DNA of 64,000 bases from Microbacterium invictum (GTDB taxonomy: Bacteria > Actinomycetota > Actinomycetes > Actinomycetales > Microbacteriaceae), in assembly GCF_014197265.1 (NCBI RefSeq), contig NZ_JACIFH010000001.1, positions 3,472,001 through 3,536,000 of the forward strand, written 5' to 3'. This document shows, in pieces, positions 8,502 to 17,470 of the stretch. The notes under the pieces were generated by a model. That model was not told the DNA's origin and searched no databases. It saw only the letters and a list, made by a program, of their open reading frames with translations. A program made the translations under genes and the position numbers. Each line of letters starts with the position of its first letter. Positions within the stretch are counted from its first letter, which is position 1.

Positions 8502-10070
8502 ATGTCCCGCATCACACCCACCGCACGCGCCGCCGCAGCCATCGCGGCGCTGGCAGCCTCGGCCCTTGTCCTCTCCGCCTGCAGCGGCAGCGGCGACCCC
8601 GGCACGAGCGACGAGCCGGCCGACACGGCCAAGCTGGTCATCGGCCTCGAATCCGACCAGGCCGCCCTCGGCTACGACCCGATCCGCTACGGCAACGGGC
8701 AGCGGATGTTCTTCGAGGGCATCTACGACTCCCTCTTCCTGCTCGATGAGGACGGCGCCGTCGTGCCCGATCTCGTGACCAATTTCGAGTACAGCGAAGA
8801 CCAGACCGAGCTCACCCTCGACCTCGACACCAGCGCGACCTTCGCCGACGGCACGGCGCTCAGCGCAGAGCTTGTCAAGCAGAACCTCGACTTCCGCGGC
8901 GACGCCGACCTGTCGGCCTACAGCGGCTTCGCCGAGGGCGAAGCGAACGAGATCACCGAGGTCACCGTCGTCGACGACGACACCGTCACCCTCACCTTCC
9001 CCGCCGCCAACCCCGGGTTCGAGGCGAACCTGGTGCTGCCCGCCGGCGCCATCGTCGGACCCACCGGCGTCGCCGATCGCAGCAGTCTCGACGCGAGCCC
9101 GGACGGTTCGGGGCCGCTCATTATCGACGGCGAGGCGACCGTCAAGGGCAACAGCTACCTGCAGGTCAAGAAGGAAGACCACCCGGCCGCGGGCGACTAC
9201 CCGTTCGACTCGTACGAGTTCCGGCCGATCCTCGACCCGCAGGCGCGCGTCAATGCCGTGATCTCGGGCGAAGTCGACACCGCCTTGATCACCTCGGACA
9301 CTCAGGCGCAGGCAGAATCGGCCGGCACCAGCGTTGAGGCCAACGGCGGCACGATCGCCAACATTATCGCGTTCGACAAGAGCGGCGCGACGGCACCGCA
9401 GTGGGGTGACCCGCGGGTCTTCCAGGCACTGTCGATGGCGATCGACCGCGAGACGTTCGTCGAGGCCGTCCACCCCGGGGAGCTGCCGACCGCCAACGCC
9501 CTTCCCGCCGACAACCCGGGCTACATCCCCGAAATCGAGGAAGAGTACGCCTACGACCCCGACGCAGCCAAGGCGCTGCTGGCCGAGGCCGGTTACCCCG
9601 ACGGGTTCAGCTTCGACTTCACGATCAGCGCCCAGAGCCAGCGCGACCTCGAGGCGCTGCAGCCCTACTGGGAGGCCATCGGCGTCACGATGAATCTGAA
9701 TACCGCATCGTCGACCGAGGAGTCGTTCGCGGTCGTGCAGACCGAGCCGCTCGGCGGACCGATCCCGTTGACCTGGACAAACCCGCTGGGCAACGTCTAC
9801 GGCGTGCTGTTCGGCTTCGCGAACTTCCACGGCGCCGAGAGCCCCGAGATCCAGGGCGCCGCCGGCGCGCTGGGCGCGGCGGGCGACGATGCGGAGGCAC
9901 AGGCAGCGGCGTTGACCGATCTCAATCGGGCGATCGTCGACTCGGGCTGGTTGATTCCGCTGTACGAGCAGCTCGCACCGTGGGCATACGACGACGCGAA
10001 GGTGGCCACCCCCACCTTCGCCGGTACCGAGGTGTTCCCCCTGCTGGCGACGCTGCAGCCCGCATCCTGA
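8502..10070 (+). CDS. ABC transporter substrate-binding lipoprotein, family 5 (peptide/opine/nickel type)
   Basis: A 522-residue lipoprotein: Arg-containing N-region, hydrophobic core (IAALAASALVL) and lipobox LSAC (Cys about residue 27). The mature part is SBP family 5: GYDPIRYGNGQRMFFEGIYDSLFLL near residues 55-80, the LDLDTSATFADGT strand, and FQALSMAIDRETFVEAV around residue 310. Family 5 proteins bind peptides but also oligosaccharides and glycosides; here rhamnosidases and a quercetinase surround the operon, so a glycoside ligand is a reasonable guess. The ATG at 8502 has AGGAG 7 nt upstream. A 15-bp hairpin separates this gene from the permeases. Confidence 0.92.
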   Translation: MSRITPTARAAAAIAALAASALVLSACSGSGDPGTSDEPADTAKLVIGLESDQAALGYDPIRYGNGQRMFFEGIYDSLFLLDEDGAVVPDLVTNFEYSEDQTELTLDLDTSATFADGTALSAELVKQNLDFRGDADLSAYSGFAEGEANEITEVTVVDDDTVTLTFPAANPGFEANLVLPAGAIVGPTGVADRSSLDASPDGSGPLIIDGEATVKGNSYLQVKKEDHPAAGDYPFDSYEFRPILDPQARVNAVISGEVDTALITSDTQAQAESAGTSVEANGGTIANIIAFDKSGATAPQWGDPRVFQALSMAIDRETFVEAVHPGELPTANALPADNPGYIPEIEEEYAYDPDAAKALLAEAGYPDGFSFDFTISAQSQRDLEALQPYWEAIGVTMNLNTASSTEESFAVVQTEPLGGPIPLTWTNPLGNVYGVLFGFANFHGAESPEIQGAAGALGAAGDDAEAQAAALTDLNRAIVDSGWLIPLYEQLAPWAYDDAKVATPTFAGTEVFPLLATLQPAS

Positions 10071-10074
10071 TCAT

Positions 10075-10108
10075 CGTCGGTGCCGGCGCCTGAGCGCCGG
10101 CACCGACG
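10075..10108 (+). other. Perfect 15-bp intercistronic hairpin
   Basis: Left arm CGTCGGTGCCGGCGC (10075-10089), loop CTGA, right arm GCGCCGGCACCGACG (10094-10108); all 15 pairs are Watson-Crick. It begins 4 bp after the binding-protein stop codon and ends just before the GGGAG ribosome site of the first permease. Such a hairpin can act as a 3' exonuclease barrier or partial terminator, so that the binding protein is made in excess over the membrane parts. Confidence 0.75.
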
Positions 10109-10120
10109 AAGGGAGTGATG

Positions 10121-11062
10121 ATGCTCATCTTCGTACTCAAACGGATCGCTTTCGCGGTCCTCACCCTGCTGGTCGCCTCATTCGTGGCATTCATGCTGGT
10201 GCATCTGTCGGGATCCACCCCCGGCGGCGTCGCCCTCGGGCAGTCGGCCACCCCCGAGCAGGTGCACGCCTACAACACCGAAATCGGCTGGTACGACCCG
10301 TGGATCGTGCAGTTCGCGAACTGGGTCGGGCAGGTGCTGCAGGGCAACCTCGGCGTCTCGCTGATCGACGGCCGTGACATCGGCGACGACATCGTCAAGC
10401 GGCTGCCCGTCACGGCGGCGCTGGCGATCTTCGGCACGCTGGTCAGCGCGATTCTGGGCATCTTCATGGGCGTCGCCGCGGCTGTGCGCGGCGGGGCCGT
10501 CGACCGCACCGTCACGGTGATCAGCGGCATCCTGCTCTCGCTTCCTGCATTCTGGGTGGGCGTGCTGCTGGTCTACGTCTTCGCGGTTCAGCTGCGGCTA
10601 CTGCCGGCCACCGGGTTCGTGCCCTTCGACGTCAATCCCGAGGCCTGGGCGCGGTCGCTCGTGCTGCCGGTGATCACGATCGCCCTGACCTCGGCCGCCG
10701 GCATCGCCCGGCAGACTCGTGCGTCAATGGGCGAGTCGCTCACCCAGGAGCACATGCGCAGCCTGCGGGCCCTCGGCACCCCCACCACCCGCATCATCTA
10801 CGTGCACGCGCTGCGCGGCGCGAGCCTGCCGATCGTGGCGAGCATCGCCGTGCAATTCATCCTGCTGTTCGGCGGTTCGGTCATCATCGAGGTGCTGTTC
10901 GCGCTGCCGGGCATCGGCCAAGCCATGCAAGCGGCCGTCGGCGCCGCCGATCTGCCCTTCGTGCAGGCACTGGTGCTCGTCGCGACCCTCGTGGTCGTGA
11001 TCGTCAACCTCGCCCTCGAACTGTTCACGCTCGCCCTCGACCCGAAGCTGCGTGCCTCATGA
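10121..11062 (+). CDS. ABC transporter permease, DppB/OppB type
   Basis: A 313-residue membrane protein with about six hydrophobic segments, beginning with FVLKRIAFAVLTLLVASFVAF. The DppB landmarks are visible: GNLGVSLIDGRDI after the first periplasmic loop, ARQTRASMGESLTQEHMRSLRALG (the cytoplasmic EAA-like coupling helix) and a C-terminal LFGGSVIIEVLFALPGIGQ. Codons GTG 10115, ATG 10118 and ATG 10121 are all in frame; the GAAGGGAG site gives 5-nt spacing to 10121, which is used here. The stop overlaps the next gene in an ATGA, indicating translational coupling. Confidence 0.92.
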   Translation: MLIFVLKRIAFAVLTLLVASFVAFMLVHLSGSTPGGVALGQSATPEQVHAYNTEIGWYDPWIVQFANWVGQVLQGNLGVSLIDGRDIGDDIVKRLPVTAALAIFGTLVSAILGIFMGVAAAVRGGAVDRTVTVISGILLSLPAFWVGVLLVYVFAVQLRLLPATGFVPFDVNPEAWARSLVLPVITIALTSAAGIARQTRASMGESLTQEHMRSLRALGTPTTRIIYVHALRGASLPIVASIAVQFILLFGGSVIIEVLFALPGIGQAMQAAVGAADLPFVQALVLVATLVVVIVNLALELFTLALDPKLRAS

Positions 11063-13032
11063 CCGTCTCTACGACCTCCATCGTGCGGCCGCGCCGCACC
11101 GACCGCCGGATGGGCCGCAAGCTCCTCACCTCTCCGACCGCGATCCTGTCGCTGGTGTGGCTTGTGGGCCTCGTGCTCGCCTCGCTCACCGCGCCGCTGT
11201 GGCTGCGGTACGGCCCGCTCGAGCAGGACCTCTCGGTGGTGCTGCAGGGTCCGTCGGCAGAACACCTGCTCGGCACCGACGAACTCGGCCGCGACCTGCT
11301 GTCGCGCATCGTCACCGCCGCAGCGCCGACGCTGTTCATCGCCCTCTTGACGCCCATCGTGGCCGTGATCGTCGCCATCCCGCTGACGCTCTGGGCCGCA
11401 CGCTCGGCCCGCGTCGAGGTCGTGATGAACCGCGTCGCCGAGATCGTGCTGTCGCTGCCGGGAATGGTCATCATCCTCGCGGTCATCGCCGCAGTAGGCA
11501 CCAACATGGTGATCGTCATGTCGATCTTCGGCGTGCTCGTGTTCGGCGCCGTCTACCGGGTCTTCTTCGGTCAGGCCAAGTCGCTGCATCGACAGCTGTT
11601 CGTCGAGGCCGCGGCCGTCGACGGCGTGCGCCCCATGCTCGCGAGCCTGCGCCACGTGCTGCCCAACATGTCGACCACCGTCATCGTGCAGTTCGTGCTG
11701 CTGTTCGGCGCCGCGATCGGCATGCAGGCGGGGCTGGCCTTCATCGGCCTCGGCCCGCAGCCGCCAGAGCCCACCTGGGGTGGCATGATCCAGGCCGCCT
11801 CGCGCTACATCTTCCAGCAGCCGTGGATGATGATCCCGACCGGTGGCGTCCTCGCGCTGACCATCATCGCGGCCAACGCCCTGTCCGACGTCCTCGCCGG
11901 TGGCACCGCCATGCCGCCACCGCTCATCTCGATCCGACGGCGGCGCCGACCGGCATCCGTCATCGATTCGGCGAACCCCGACCCCGCAGCCGAACCCGCC
12001 TTCACCGACGTCGTCGCCGCGCGCGAACTGTCGGTCGAGAACCTCGTCATCGGCGTCGACGACGGCCCGAGCCTCGTGACCGGCGTGTCGCTGCGTGTGA
12101 AGCCGGGCAAGGTCATGGGACTCGTCGGCGAATCGGGCTGCGGCAAGTCCGTCACCTCGTACGCGATGCTGGGCCTGCTCGCGCCCGGACTCTCGGTGCG
12201 CTCGGGCTACATCCGCTGGGGCGACGTCGATCTGGCCCGCGCCGGCGAGCGGGCCATGCAGCGGGTGCGCGGCCACGAGATCGCATTCATCTCGCAGGAG
12301 CCCACTCGTGCGCTCGACCCCATGTTCACGGTCGAGTGGCAGCTGGCCGCCGCGATCAAGCGACTGCGCAAGGTCGGCGGCCGTGAGGCGAAGCAGATCG
12401 CCGCGCAGTTGCTCACCGACGTCGGCATCGTCGACGTGCCGCGGGTGCTGGGCAGCTACCCGCACCAGATCTCGGGAGGCATGGCACAGCGCGTCGCGAT
12501 CGGCCTCGCCTTGGCCGGAACCCCGAGCCTGCTCATCGCCGACGAGCCGACCACCGCGCTGGATGTCACGGTGCAAGCCGAGATCCTCGCGCTGCTGCGG
12601 AAGCTCGTCGCCGACCGGGGCATGTCGATTATCCTGGTCACGCACGACCTGGGGGTCGTCGCCGACATCTGCGACGACGTGTCGGTCATGTACGCCGGCG
12701 AGATCGTCGAGACCGGATCGGTGCGCGACGTGCTGGTGCGACCGGAGCACCCCTATACGATGGCCCTGCTGGCCGCCGACCCCCACCTGATCGCCGAACT
12801 CGACAGCGCGCCGCGTCTGGCGTCCATCCCCGGGCAGGTTCCCGCGCCGGGATCGTGGGGCGGCGGATGCCGGTTCGCCCAGCGCTGCCGCTTCGCTCGC
12901 GAGGAATGCCAGACCGCCGTGGCGTTGGATGCTCGTGCTGTCGGCGCCGGGGGAGTGCGCTGCGTGCGGCGCGACGAAGTCCGCGGGCGCCAGGAAGAGT
13001 GGCGCGTGGGCGCCGGGACGGGAGGGCACTGA
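11059..13032 (+). CDS. Fused ABC permease (DppC type) and ATPase (DppD type)
   Basis: A 657-residue natural fusion. Residues 1 to about 285 are a DppC-type permease ([39 protein letters not shown] coupling loop, GLAFIGLGP). After a short Arg/Pro/Ala-rich linker, residues about 320-650 are a complete nucleotide-binding domain: Walker [10 protein letters not shown]-loop ISQEP, signature SGGMAQRV, Walker [10 protein letters not shown]-loop THD, and the C-terminal oligopeptide-transporter Cys-rich zone ([18 protein letters not shown]). No stop, frameshift or candidate internal ribosome site separates the halves. It overlaps both neighbours by 1-4 nt. Confidence 0.93.
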   Translation: MTVSTTSIVRPRRTDRRMGRKLLTSPTAILSLVWLVGLVLASLTAPLWLRYGPLEQDLSVVLQGPSAEHLLGTDELGRDLLSRIVTAAAPTLFIALLTPIVAVIVAIPLTLWAARSARVEVVMNRVAEIVLSLPGMVIILAVIAAVGTNMVIVMSIFGVLVFGAVYRVFFGQAKSLHRQLFVEAAAVDGVRPMLASLRHVLPNMSTTVIVQFVLLFGAAIGMQAGLAFIGLGPQPPEPTWGGMIQAASRYIFQQPWMMIPTGGVLALTIIAANALSDVLAGGTAMPPPLISIRRRRRPASVIDSANPDPAAEPAFTDVVAARELSVENLVIGVDDGPSLVTGVSLRVKPGKVMGLVGESGCGKSVTSYAMLGLLAPGLSVRSGYIRWGDVDLARAGERAMQRVRGHEIAFISQEPTRALDPMFTVEWQLAAAIKRLRKVGGREAKQIAAQLLTDVGIVDVPRVLGSYPHQISGGMAQRVAIGLALAGTPSLLIADEPTTALDVTVQAEILALLRKLVADRGMSIILVTHDLGVVADICDDVSVMYAGEIVETGSVRDVLVRPEHPYTMALLAADPHLIAELDSAPRLASIPGQVPAPGSWGGGCRFAQRCRFAREECQTAVALDARAVGAGGVRCVRRDEVRGRQEEWRVGAGTGGH

Positions 13033-13898
13033 TGTCCGTCGACATCGCTGTTGCCGTTGAAGCCGAAGCGACCACGCCGCTGCTGGAGGTACGCGACCTC
13101 ACGATCCGGTACGGCAAGAAGGGCCCCGCTGCGGTGCGCGGCGTGTCGTTCACGATCGCACGCGGCGAGACGCTGGGCCTGGTGGGCGAGTCCGGGTCGG
13201 GCAAGACCACGATCGGCCGCGCCATTCTGGGGCTCGTCCCGGTCGCGAGCGGCCAGATCCTGTTCGAGGGTCGCGACATCACCCGGGCGGGGCTTTCCGG
13301 CCGGCGGTCGCTGCAGGGCGACCTGCGCGCGGTGTTCCAAGACCCGTTCTCGTCGCTGAACCCACGCCGCGTGATCGGCGACGCGCTCACCGAGCCGCTG
13401 CGGGTCGCGAAGGTGCCGCGTGCCGACCGCGACCGGCGCGCCCGCGAGGTGCTGACGGCAGTCGGGCTGCCGGCGGGCTCAGCCGACCGCTACCCCCGCC
13501 AGTTCTCGGGCGGGCAGCGGCAGCGCATCGCGATCGCCCGGGCGCTGGTCACCGACCCGCGGCTCGTCGTCTGCGACGAGGCCGTCAGCGCCCTCGACCT
13601 GTCGACCCAGGCCCAGGTGCTGAACCTGCTCGCCGACCTGCGCGCCGGCGCCGACCTCGGCTACCTGTTCATCGCGCACGACATGGCCGTCGTCGAGTTC
13701 CTCGCCCAGCGCATCATCGTGCTCAACCGGGGTGAGATCGTCGAAGCCGGCCCGACCTCCGAGATCGTCTACAACCCGCGGGAGCACTACACGAAGGTGC
13801 TCATGGCCGCCTCGCCGGTACCCGACCCCGACGAACAGGCGCGTCGCCGCGAGGCCTGGCAAGAGCTGAAGGCCCAGGCTCCTGCAGCTGTCGGGTGA
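13032..13898 (+). CDS. ABC transporter ATP-binding protein, DppF/OppF type
   Basis: A 288-residue ATPase, the second nucleotide-binding subunit of the importer. Walker A GESGSGKTT, Q-loop VFQDP followed by the OppF-specific SSLNPR, signature SGGQRQRIAIARAL, Walker B LVVCDEAVSALD and the switch His in IAHD are all present. The ATG overlaps the preceding stop by one base (TGATG). A C-terminal segment (NPREHYTKVLMAASPVPDPDEQ) is typical of family members in this position. It completes a four-gene SBP-permease-permease/ATPase-ATPase importer. Confidence 0.93.
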   Translation: MSVDIAVAVEAEATTPLLEVRDLTIRYGKKGPAAVRGVSFTIARGETLGLVGESGSGKTTIGRAILGLVPVASGQILFEGRDITRAGLSGRRSLQGDLRAVFQDPFSSLNPRRVIGDALTEPLRVAKVPRADRDRRAREVLTAVGLPAGSADRYPRQFSGGQRQRIAIARALVTDPRLVVCDEAVSALDLSTQAQVLNLLADLRAGADLGYLFIAHDMAVVEFLAQRIIVLNRGEIVEAGPTSEIVYNPREHYTKVLMAASPVPDPDEQARRREAWQELKAQAPAAVG

Positions 13899-13919
13899 CC
13901 CAGATGACGGAAGGATCAT

Positions 13920-14819
13920 GTGACCAACGTGCCTGAGACAAGCGAGCACACCCTCAAGGCTGCGGGCTGCGACTTTCGAGTTCGCGTCTACCCGGCCGAC
14001 CGCCCGAACGGTGCCGTCCTCGTCTGGCTGCACGGCGGCGCATTCATGTTCGGCACGATCGATATGCCGGAAGCCGATGAAGTCGCCTGTCGCCTCAGCG
14101 GCGACGGCGTCACCGTCGTCTCGGTGGACTACACCCTTGCCCCGCTCGACGCGCTCGACGATTTTCCGCCGCCCGCTCTGGGCGACGGTGGGCCATCCCC
14201 CGACGTGATCGCCGCCGAGCTGGCGGCCGCCGGTCCCCGCGCCCCGTTCCCGACGGCATCTCTGCAGGCGGTGGCGGCTGTTTCATGGGCGCGGCAGAAC
14301 GCGGCCCGCTGGGGTGGTGATCCCGCAAGAATCTCGATCGGCGGCGCGAGCGCGGGAGGCAACCTCGCTGCGAGCGCCGCGGTCCGGATCCGAGACGACG
14401 GCGCGTTCAACAACCCGGCCTCTCTGCTGCTCATCTATCCGCTCTTGCACCACGAGATCCCCGAACCGGACGACGAGTTGAGGGGACTCCTCGACGCGCT
14501 TCCGCAGCACGCGGCGATGCCGCCGGAGGTGGGCCAGGCGATAGCCCGGGGATATCTCGGGGGCGCCTCACCGCATGACATATATGCCTTCCCCGGCGGA
14601 CACGACATGCGCGGCATGCCACGGACTCTCATCGTCAACGCCGAGCAGGACGCGTTGCGCGCCTCCGGTGAGGCATTCGCCGCCGACCTCGCGCGAAGCT
14701 CGGTCGATGTCACGGTCGTCAGAGAGCCTGGAACCCAGCACGGATATCTCAACGTCGTCGGCCACCCCGGCGCCGAGCGGACTTTTGCTCGCATGCGATG
14801 GGTGCTGAGCTCGGATTGA
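13920..14819 (+). CDS. Alpha/beta hydrolase, hormone-sensitive lipase family
   Basis: A 299-residue esterase-like protein. The oxyanion motif HGGAF (about residues 38-42), nucleophile elbow GGASAGG (Ser about residue 143), the acid in NAEQDALR and the His in TQHGY form a complete HSL-family triad. The start is a GTG with GGAAGGA 5 nt upstream; an ATG two bases before it runs straight into TGA. It follows the importer by 21 bp and is likely in the same operon. In this setting it could cleave an ester or depside of the imported compound, but the substrate is not determined by the sequence. Confidence 0.85.
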   Translation: MTNVPETSEHTLKAAGCDFRVRVYPADRPNGAVLVWLHGGAFMFGTIDMPEADEVACRLSGDGVTVVSVDYTLAPLDALDDFPPPALGDGGPSPDVIAAELAAAGPRAPFPTASLQAVAAVSWARQNAARWGGDPARISIGGASAGGNLAASAAVRIRDDGAFNNPASLLLIYPLLHHEIPEPDDELRGLLDALPQHAAMPPEVGQAIARGYLGGASPHDIYAFPGGHDMRGMPRTLIVNAEQDALRASGEAFAADLARSSVDVTVVREPGTQHGYLNVVGHPGAERTFARMRWVLSSD

Positions 14820-14822
14820 GCC

Positions 14823-15734
14823 TCAGTGCAGCGTCGGGTTGACCACGGGTGACAGCGCCAGGGCGGTCTCGCGGAACCGCGGCACCATCGGGTTCACGGT
14901 GTCGCTCAGGCTGCACAGCATGATGGTGGCCGGCGCGATGTCGTCGATGCGCACGTAGCGCAACTCGTCGCGGCGATAGTGGTGGCTGGCCGACTCGCCC
15001 GCGATGTTGACACCCGCGCCCGCGGCGACCAGCTCGAGCAGGCCCTCGACGCTGTCGGCGGTCGGGCCGCGCCGCGGCCGCGAGCCGTCGGGCCGCGGGT
15101 CGACGATCCACCAATCGACGATCTCGGGGGCACCGCCCCCGGCGGCCACGAACACCTCGTCGGCCGTCTCGAGAATCGACACCGACTCACGCTCGGCGAA
15201 CCGATGCCCGGTCGGCACGACGAGGACCCGGGGCTCACGCCACAGCTCCTCGACCCGCACCCGCGGCGGCAGCCGCATCGGCGACGGGGCGAACACGACG
15301 TCGACGCGCCCCGACTCCAGCTCGCCGGCCACGTCGAAGAACCCCAGCCGGCGCATCTCGACGCGGGCGGTCGGCACGAGCTGCAGCGTGCTGGCGATCG
15401 CGGCGGTCGTCAGCGTGCCGGCGCCCGCGGCGACCACCCCCACGCGCAGCATCGGGGCATCGCGATCGCGCTGTACCCCGCGAGCCCAGGCGAGCACCTG
15501 ATCGTGGTCGTCCTGCAGGCGGCGCGCCAGCGGCAGCAGCTCGCGGCCGGCGGCGGTGAGTTCGACCTTGCGGGGGCTGCGATCCAGCAGCTTCACCCCG
15601 ATCTGCTGCTCGAGGCGGCTGATCTGCTGGCTCAGCGAGGGCGGCGTGATGTTGAGGCGCTCGGCGGCCCGGCCGAAGTGCAGCTCTTCGGCGAGCACAC
15701 AGAAGTACCGCATGACGTGGATCGGGATATCCAT
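14823..15734 (-). CDS. LysR family transcriptional regulator
   Basis: A 303-residue LysR regulator. The N-terminal helix-turn-helix occupies residues 4-62 (FCVLAEELHFGRAAERL, PPSLSQQISRLEQQIG, LLDRSPRKVELTAAG), followed by the two-lobed effector-binding domain (LRVGVV at about residue 96, DVVFAPSP). It is divergent from the quercetinase gene with a 190-bp gap that holds a perfect TTAGCC-CCA-GGCTAA palindrome, so that gene is the obvious target. LysR proteins often respond to aromatic compounds. Confidence 0.92.
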   Translation of the reverse strand: MDIPIHVMRYFCVLAEELHFGRAAERLNITPPSLSQQISRLEQQIGVKLLDRSPRKVELTAAGRELLPLARRLQDDHDQVLAWARGVQRDRDAPMLRVGVVAAGAGTLTTAAIASTLQLVPTARVEMRRLGFFDVAGELESGRVDVVFAPSPMRLPPRVRVEELWREPRVLVVPTGHRFAERESVSILETADEVFVAAGGGAPEIVDWWIVDPRPDGSRPRRGPTADSVEGLLELVAAGAGVNIAGESASHHYRRDELRYVRIDDIAPATIMLCSLSDTVNPMVPRFRETALALSPVVNPTLH

Positions 15735-15743
15735 GTGGGCATC

Positions 15744-15758
15744 TTAGCCCCAGGCTAA
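15744..15758. promoter_or_regulatory. LysR-type operator palindrome
   Basis: TTAGCC (15744-15749), CCA, GGCTAA (15753-15758): perfect 6-bp arms, containing the T-N11-A pattern of LysR recognition sites. It lies 10 bp before the lysR start, in the autoregulatory position, and upstream of the divergent quercetinase gene. Confidence 0.65.
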
Positions 15759-15924
15759 TGCTGCGTAGGAAAGGCGAACTTCCCCCATCGCCGCATTCGC
15801 TTGAGACTTGATGCATCCGTAGCGATCGATCGGAATGAGCCGACCGTTCCCTCTGCCTAACGATCCCCCCAAGGATTCTCCCGCAGGGAGCCGCTATCAG
15901 CACTGCTTTACATGGAGGTAAGCA

Positions 15925-16470
15925 ATGACCATCTTCGCCATCGATGACACCGACAAGGCTCCCTTCGCCGGCATCCTTCCCGCCGCGCCCAAGCCGTTCG
16001 TTCTCGGCAACGGCGAGGGCGAGAAGTCGCTGGTGTTCGACCAGCTGTTCACGATCCTGCTGTCGGCCGACGAGACGGAAGACCAGTTCGGCGCCTTCAC
16101 GATGCAGGGCAACCGGGGCGACCGCATCCCGGCCCACACCCACCTGAAGACCCACGAGATCTTCTATGTCGTCGACGGCGAGATCACGGTGTGGATGGAC
16201 GACACCGCCGACTACCACAGCAAGACCACCCTCACCACGGGCGACTTCGCGTACGTGCCGGCTGGAACGGTACATGCCTTCCAGATCCACAACTCGTCGA
16301 AGGTCTTCGGCTGCGGCACCGCCGGGTTCGAGCGGTTCTTCCACGCCATGGGGCAGAAGAGCGACCTGACGGAACCGGCCGGTATCTACGTGCCCGACTT
16401 CGAGGTCATGCGCGCCGCGGGTGAGAAGTACGCCACGGTGTTCCAGCCCGACTTCCAGTTCCGCGATTGA
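15925..16470 (+). CDS. Single-cupin quercetin 2,3-dioxygenase-like protein
   Basis: A 181-residue monocupin. Motif 1 is complete, with three His and one Glu available as metal ligands (AHTHLKTHEIFYVVDG, about residues 70-85), and motif 2 reads GDFAYVPAGTVHAF. The N-terminal PFVLGNGEGEKSLVF and the C-terminal FQPDF region fit the quercetinase group. The length resembles the monocupin quercetinase of Streptomyces rather than the bicupin Bacillus and Aspergillus enzymes. The reaction would open the flavonol C ring, releasing CO and a depside. GGAGG lies 8 nt before the ATG. A divergent LysR gene, following esterases and two rhamnosidases in the neighbourhood support a flavonol-degrading role; pirin-like or other cupin functions remain possible. 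Confidence 0.8.
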   Translation: MTIFAIDDTDKAPFAGILPAAPKPFVLGNGEGEKSLVFDQLFTILLSADETEDQFGAFTMQGNRGDRIPAHTHLKTHEIFYVVDGEITVWMDDTADYHSKTTLTTGDFAYVPAGTVHAFQIHNSSKVFGCGTAGFERFFHAMGQKSDLTEPAGIYVPDFEVMRAAGEKYATVFQPDFQFRD

Positions 16471-16521
16471 ATCGTGTCGCCCAGTTCGCCGCCGCACGAT
16501 GCGGGCCGAGATGATGACAAC

Positions 16522-17439
16522 ATGACCGAAGACACCGCTGTCCTCCCCACCGCATTCGTCCCGCCGACGCACGACACCCTGAGCGATCTTGCCCCCGCTG
16601 TCGCCCGAGCCGACGGTGAGAGCGTCGTGACCGGCATCGAGTACGCCAAGATCCTGGGGTACCGACCGCTGCGCATGGATCTGCACCTGCCCGCCGACGA
16701 CGGACCGCACCCGGTTGCCGTGTACCTTCACGGTGGCGGGTGGCGCATCGGTTCGCGCCGCGAGAACTGGGTCGCCGCGCCGCTGTGGCGTGCGCTGCTC
16801 GACGCCGGCATCGCCGTGGCCTCGGTGGAGTACCGGCTCAGCCGCGAGGCGACCTTCCCCGCCTGTGTCAACGACGTGTCGGCCGCGGTGCGCTGGCTGG
16901 CGACCTACGGCGATGAGCTCGGCTTGCGGTCTGACGCGATCGGCGTGATCGGCGAGTCGGCGGGCGGACACCTCGCCGCCTTCCTCGCCATGAACAGTTC
17001 GGACGAGCGGATCACCGGCACCGACGGCGTGCCGACGGCGAGCTCGCGCGTCCGCGCCGCGGTCGGGTGGTACACCCCGACTGACTTCGCGCGAATGGAT
17101 GAGCAGCGCACGGTACCGGGGGCGGGGACGCACGGTCACCCCGACTCTGCCGAGTCGTGGCTGGTGGGCGAGGACGTGGCGATCGAATCGGATGCCGTAC
17201 GGTTCGCCGGCCCGATCGCGCACGTCTCCGCCGACGCGGCGCCCTTGCTGCTCGTCCACGGGACCGACGACCGGGCGGTGCCGACCGCGCAGAGCGTCAC
17301 CCTCGCCGCGGCGGTCGAGCAAGTCGGCGCGCGCGTCGAGCTCGAGATCATCCCCGGCGCCGACCATATTTTCGAGGGCGTCGACCGGGCGCCGATCATC
17401 AAGCGCTCGGTGCAGTTCCTCGCCCGCGAGCTGACCTGA
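16522..17439 (+). CDS. Alpha/beta hydrolase (BD-FAE/acetylesterase-like)
   Basis: A 305-residue esterase. The family signature is clear: YLHGGGWRIGS (oxyanion hole, about residues 73-83), nucleophile elbow GESAGGH (Ser about residue 152), the acid in HGTDDRAVP and the His in GADHIF. This is the fold of acetyl-xylan/feruloyl-type esterases and carbamate/ester hydrolases. ATG at 16522 is used because the residues ahead of it are low in similarity to anything expected. It lies between the quercetinase and a paralogous hydrolase (17471), both on the same strand. After quercetinase, hydrolysis of a depside ester is needed, and this protein or its neighbour could do it. Confidence 0.85.
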   Translation: MTEDTAVLPTAFVPPTHDTLSDLAPAVARADGESVVTGIEYAKILGYRPLRMDLHLPADDGPHPVAVYLHGGGWRIGSRRENWVAAPLWRALLDAGIAVASVEYRLSREATFPACVNDVSAAVRWLATYGDELGLRSDAIGVIGESAGGHLAAFLAMNSSDERITGTDGVPTASSRVRAAVGWYTPTDFARMDEQRTVPGAGTHGHPDSAESWLVGEDVAIESDAVRFAGPIAHVSADAAPLLLVHGTDDRAVPTAQSVTLAAAVEQVGARVELEIIPGADHIFEGVDRAPIIKRSVQFLARELT

Positions 17440-17470
17440 AGCCCCCGACCCGCCAGACTCAAGGAAGAGC

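Noticed and set aside
10798..13029. Open frame of over 700 codons on the minus strand across the importer genes
   Set aside because: It mirrors the codon phase of well-identified permease/ATPase genes, has His/Arg/Asp-rich composition without any fold signature, and lacks a ribosome site; typical antisense shadow in high-GC DNA.
16511..16516. ATG codons at 16511 and 16514 as start of the esterase gene
   Set aside because: They are out of frame with the hydrolase; ATG 16522 is the first in-frame choice.
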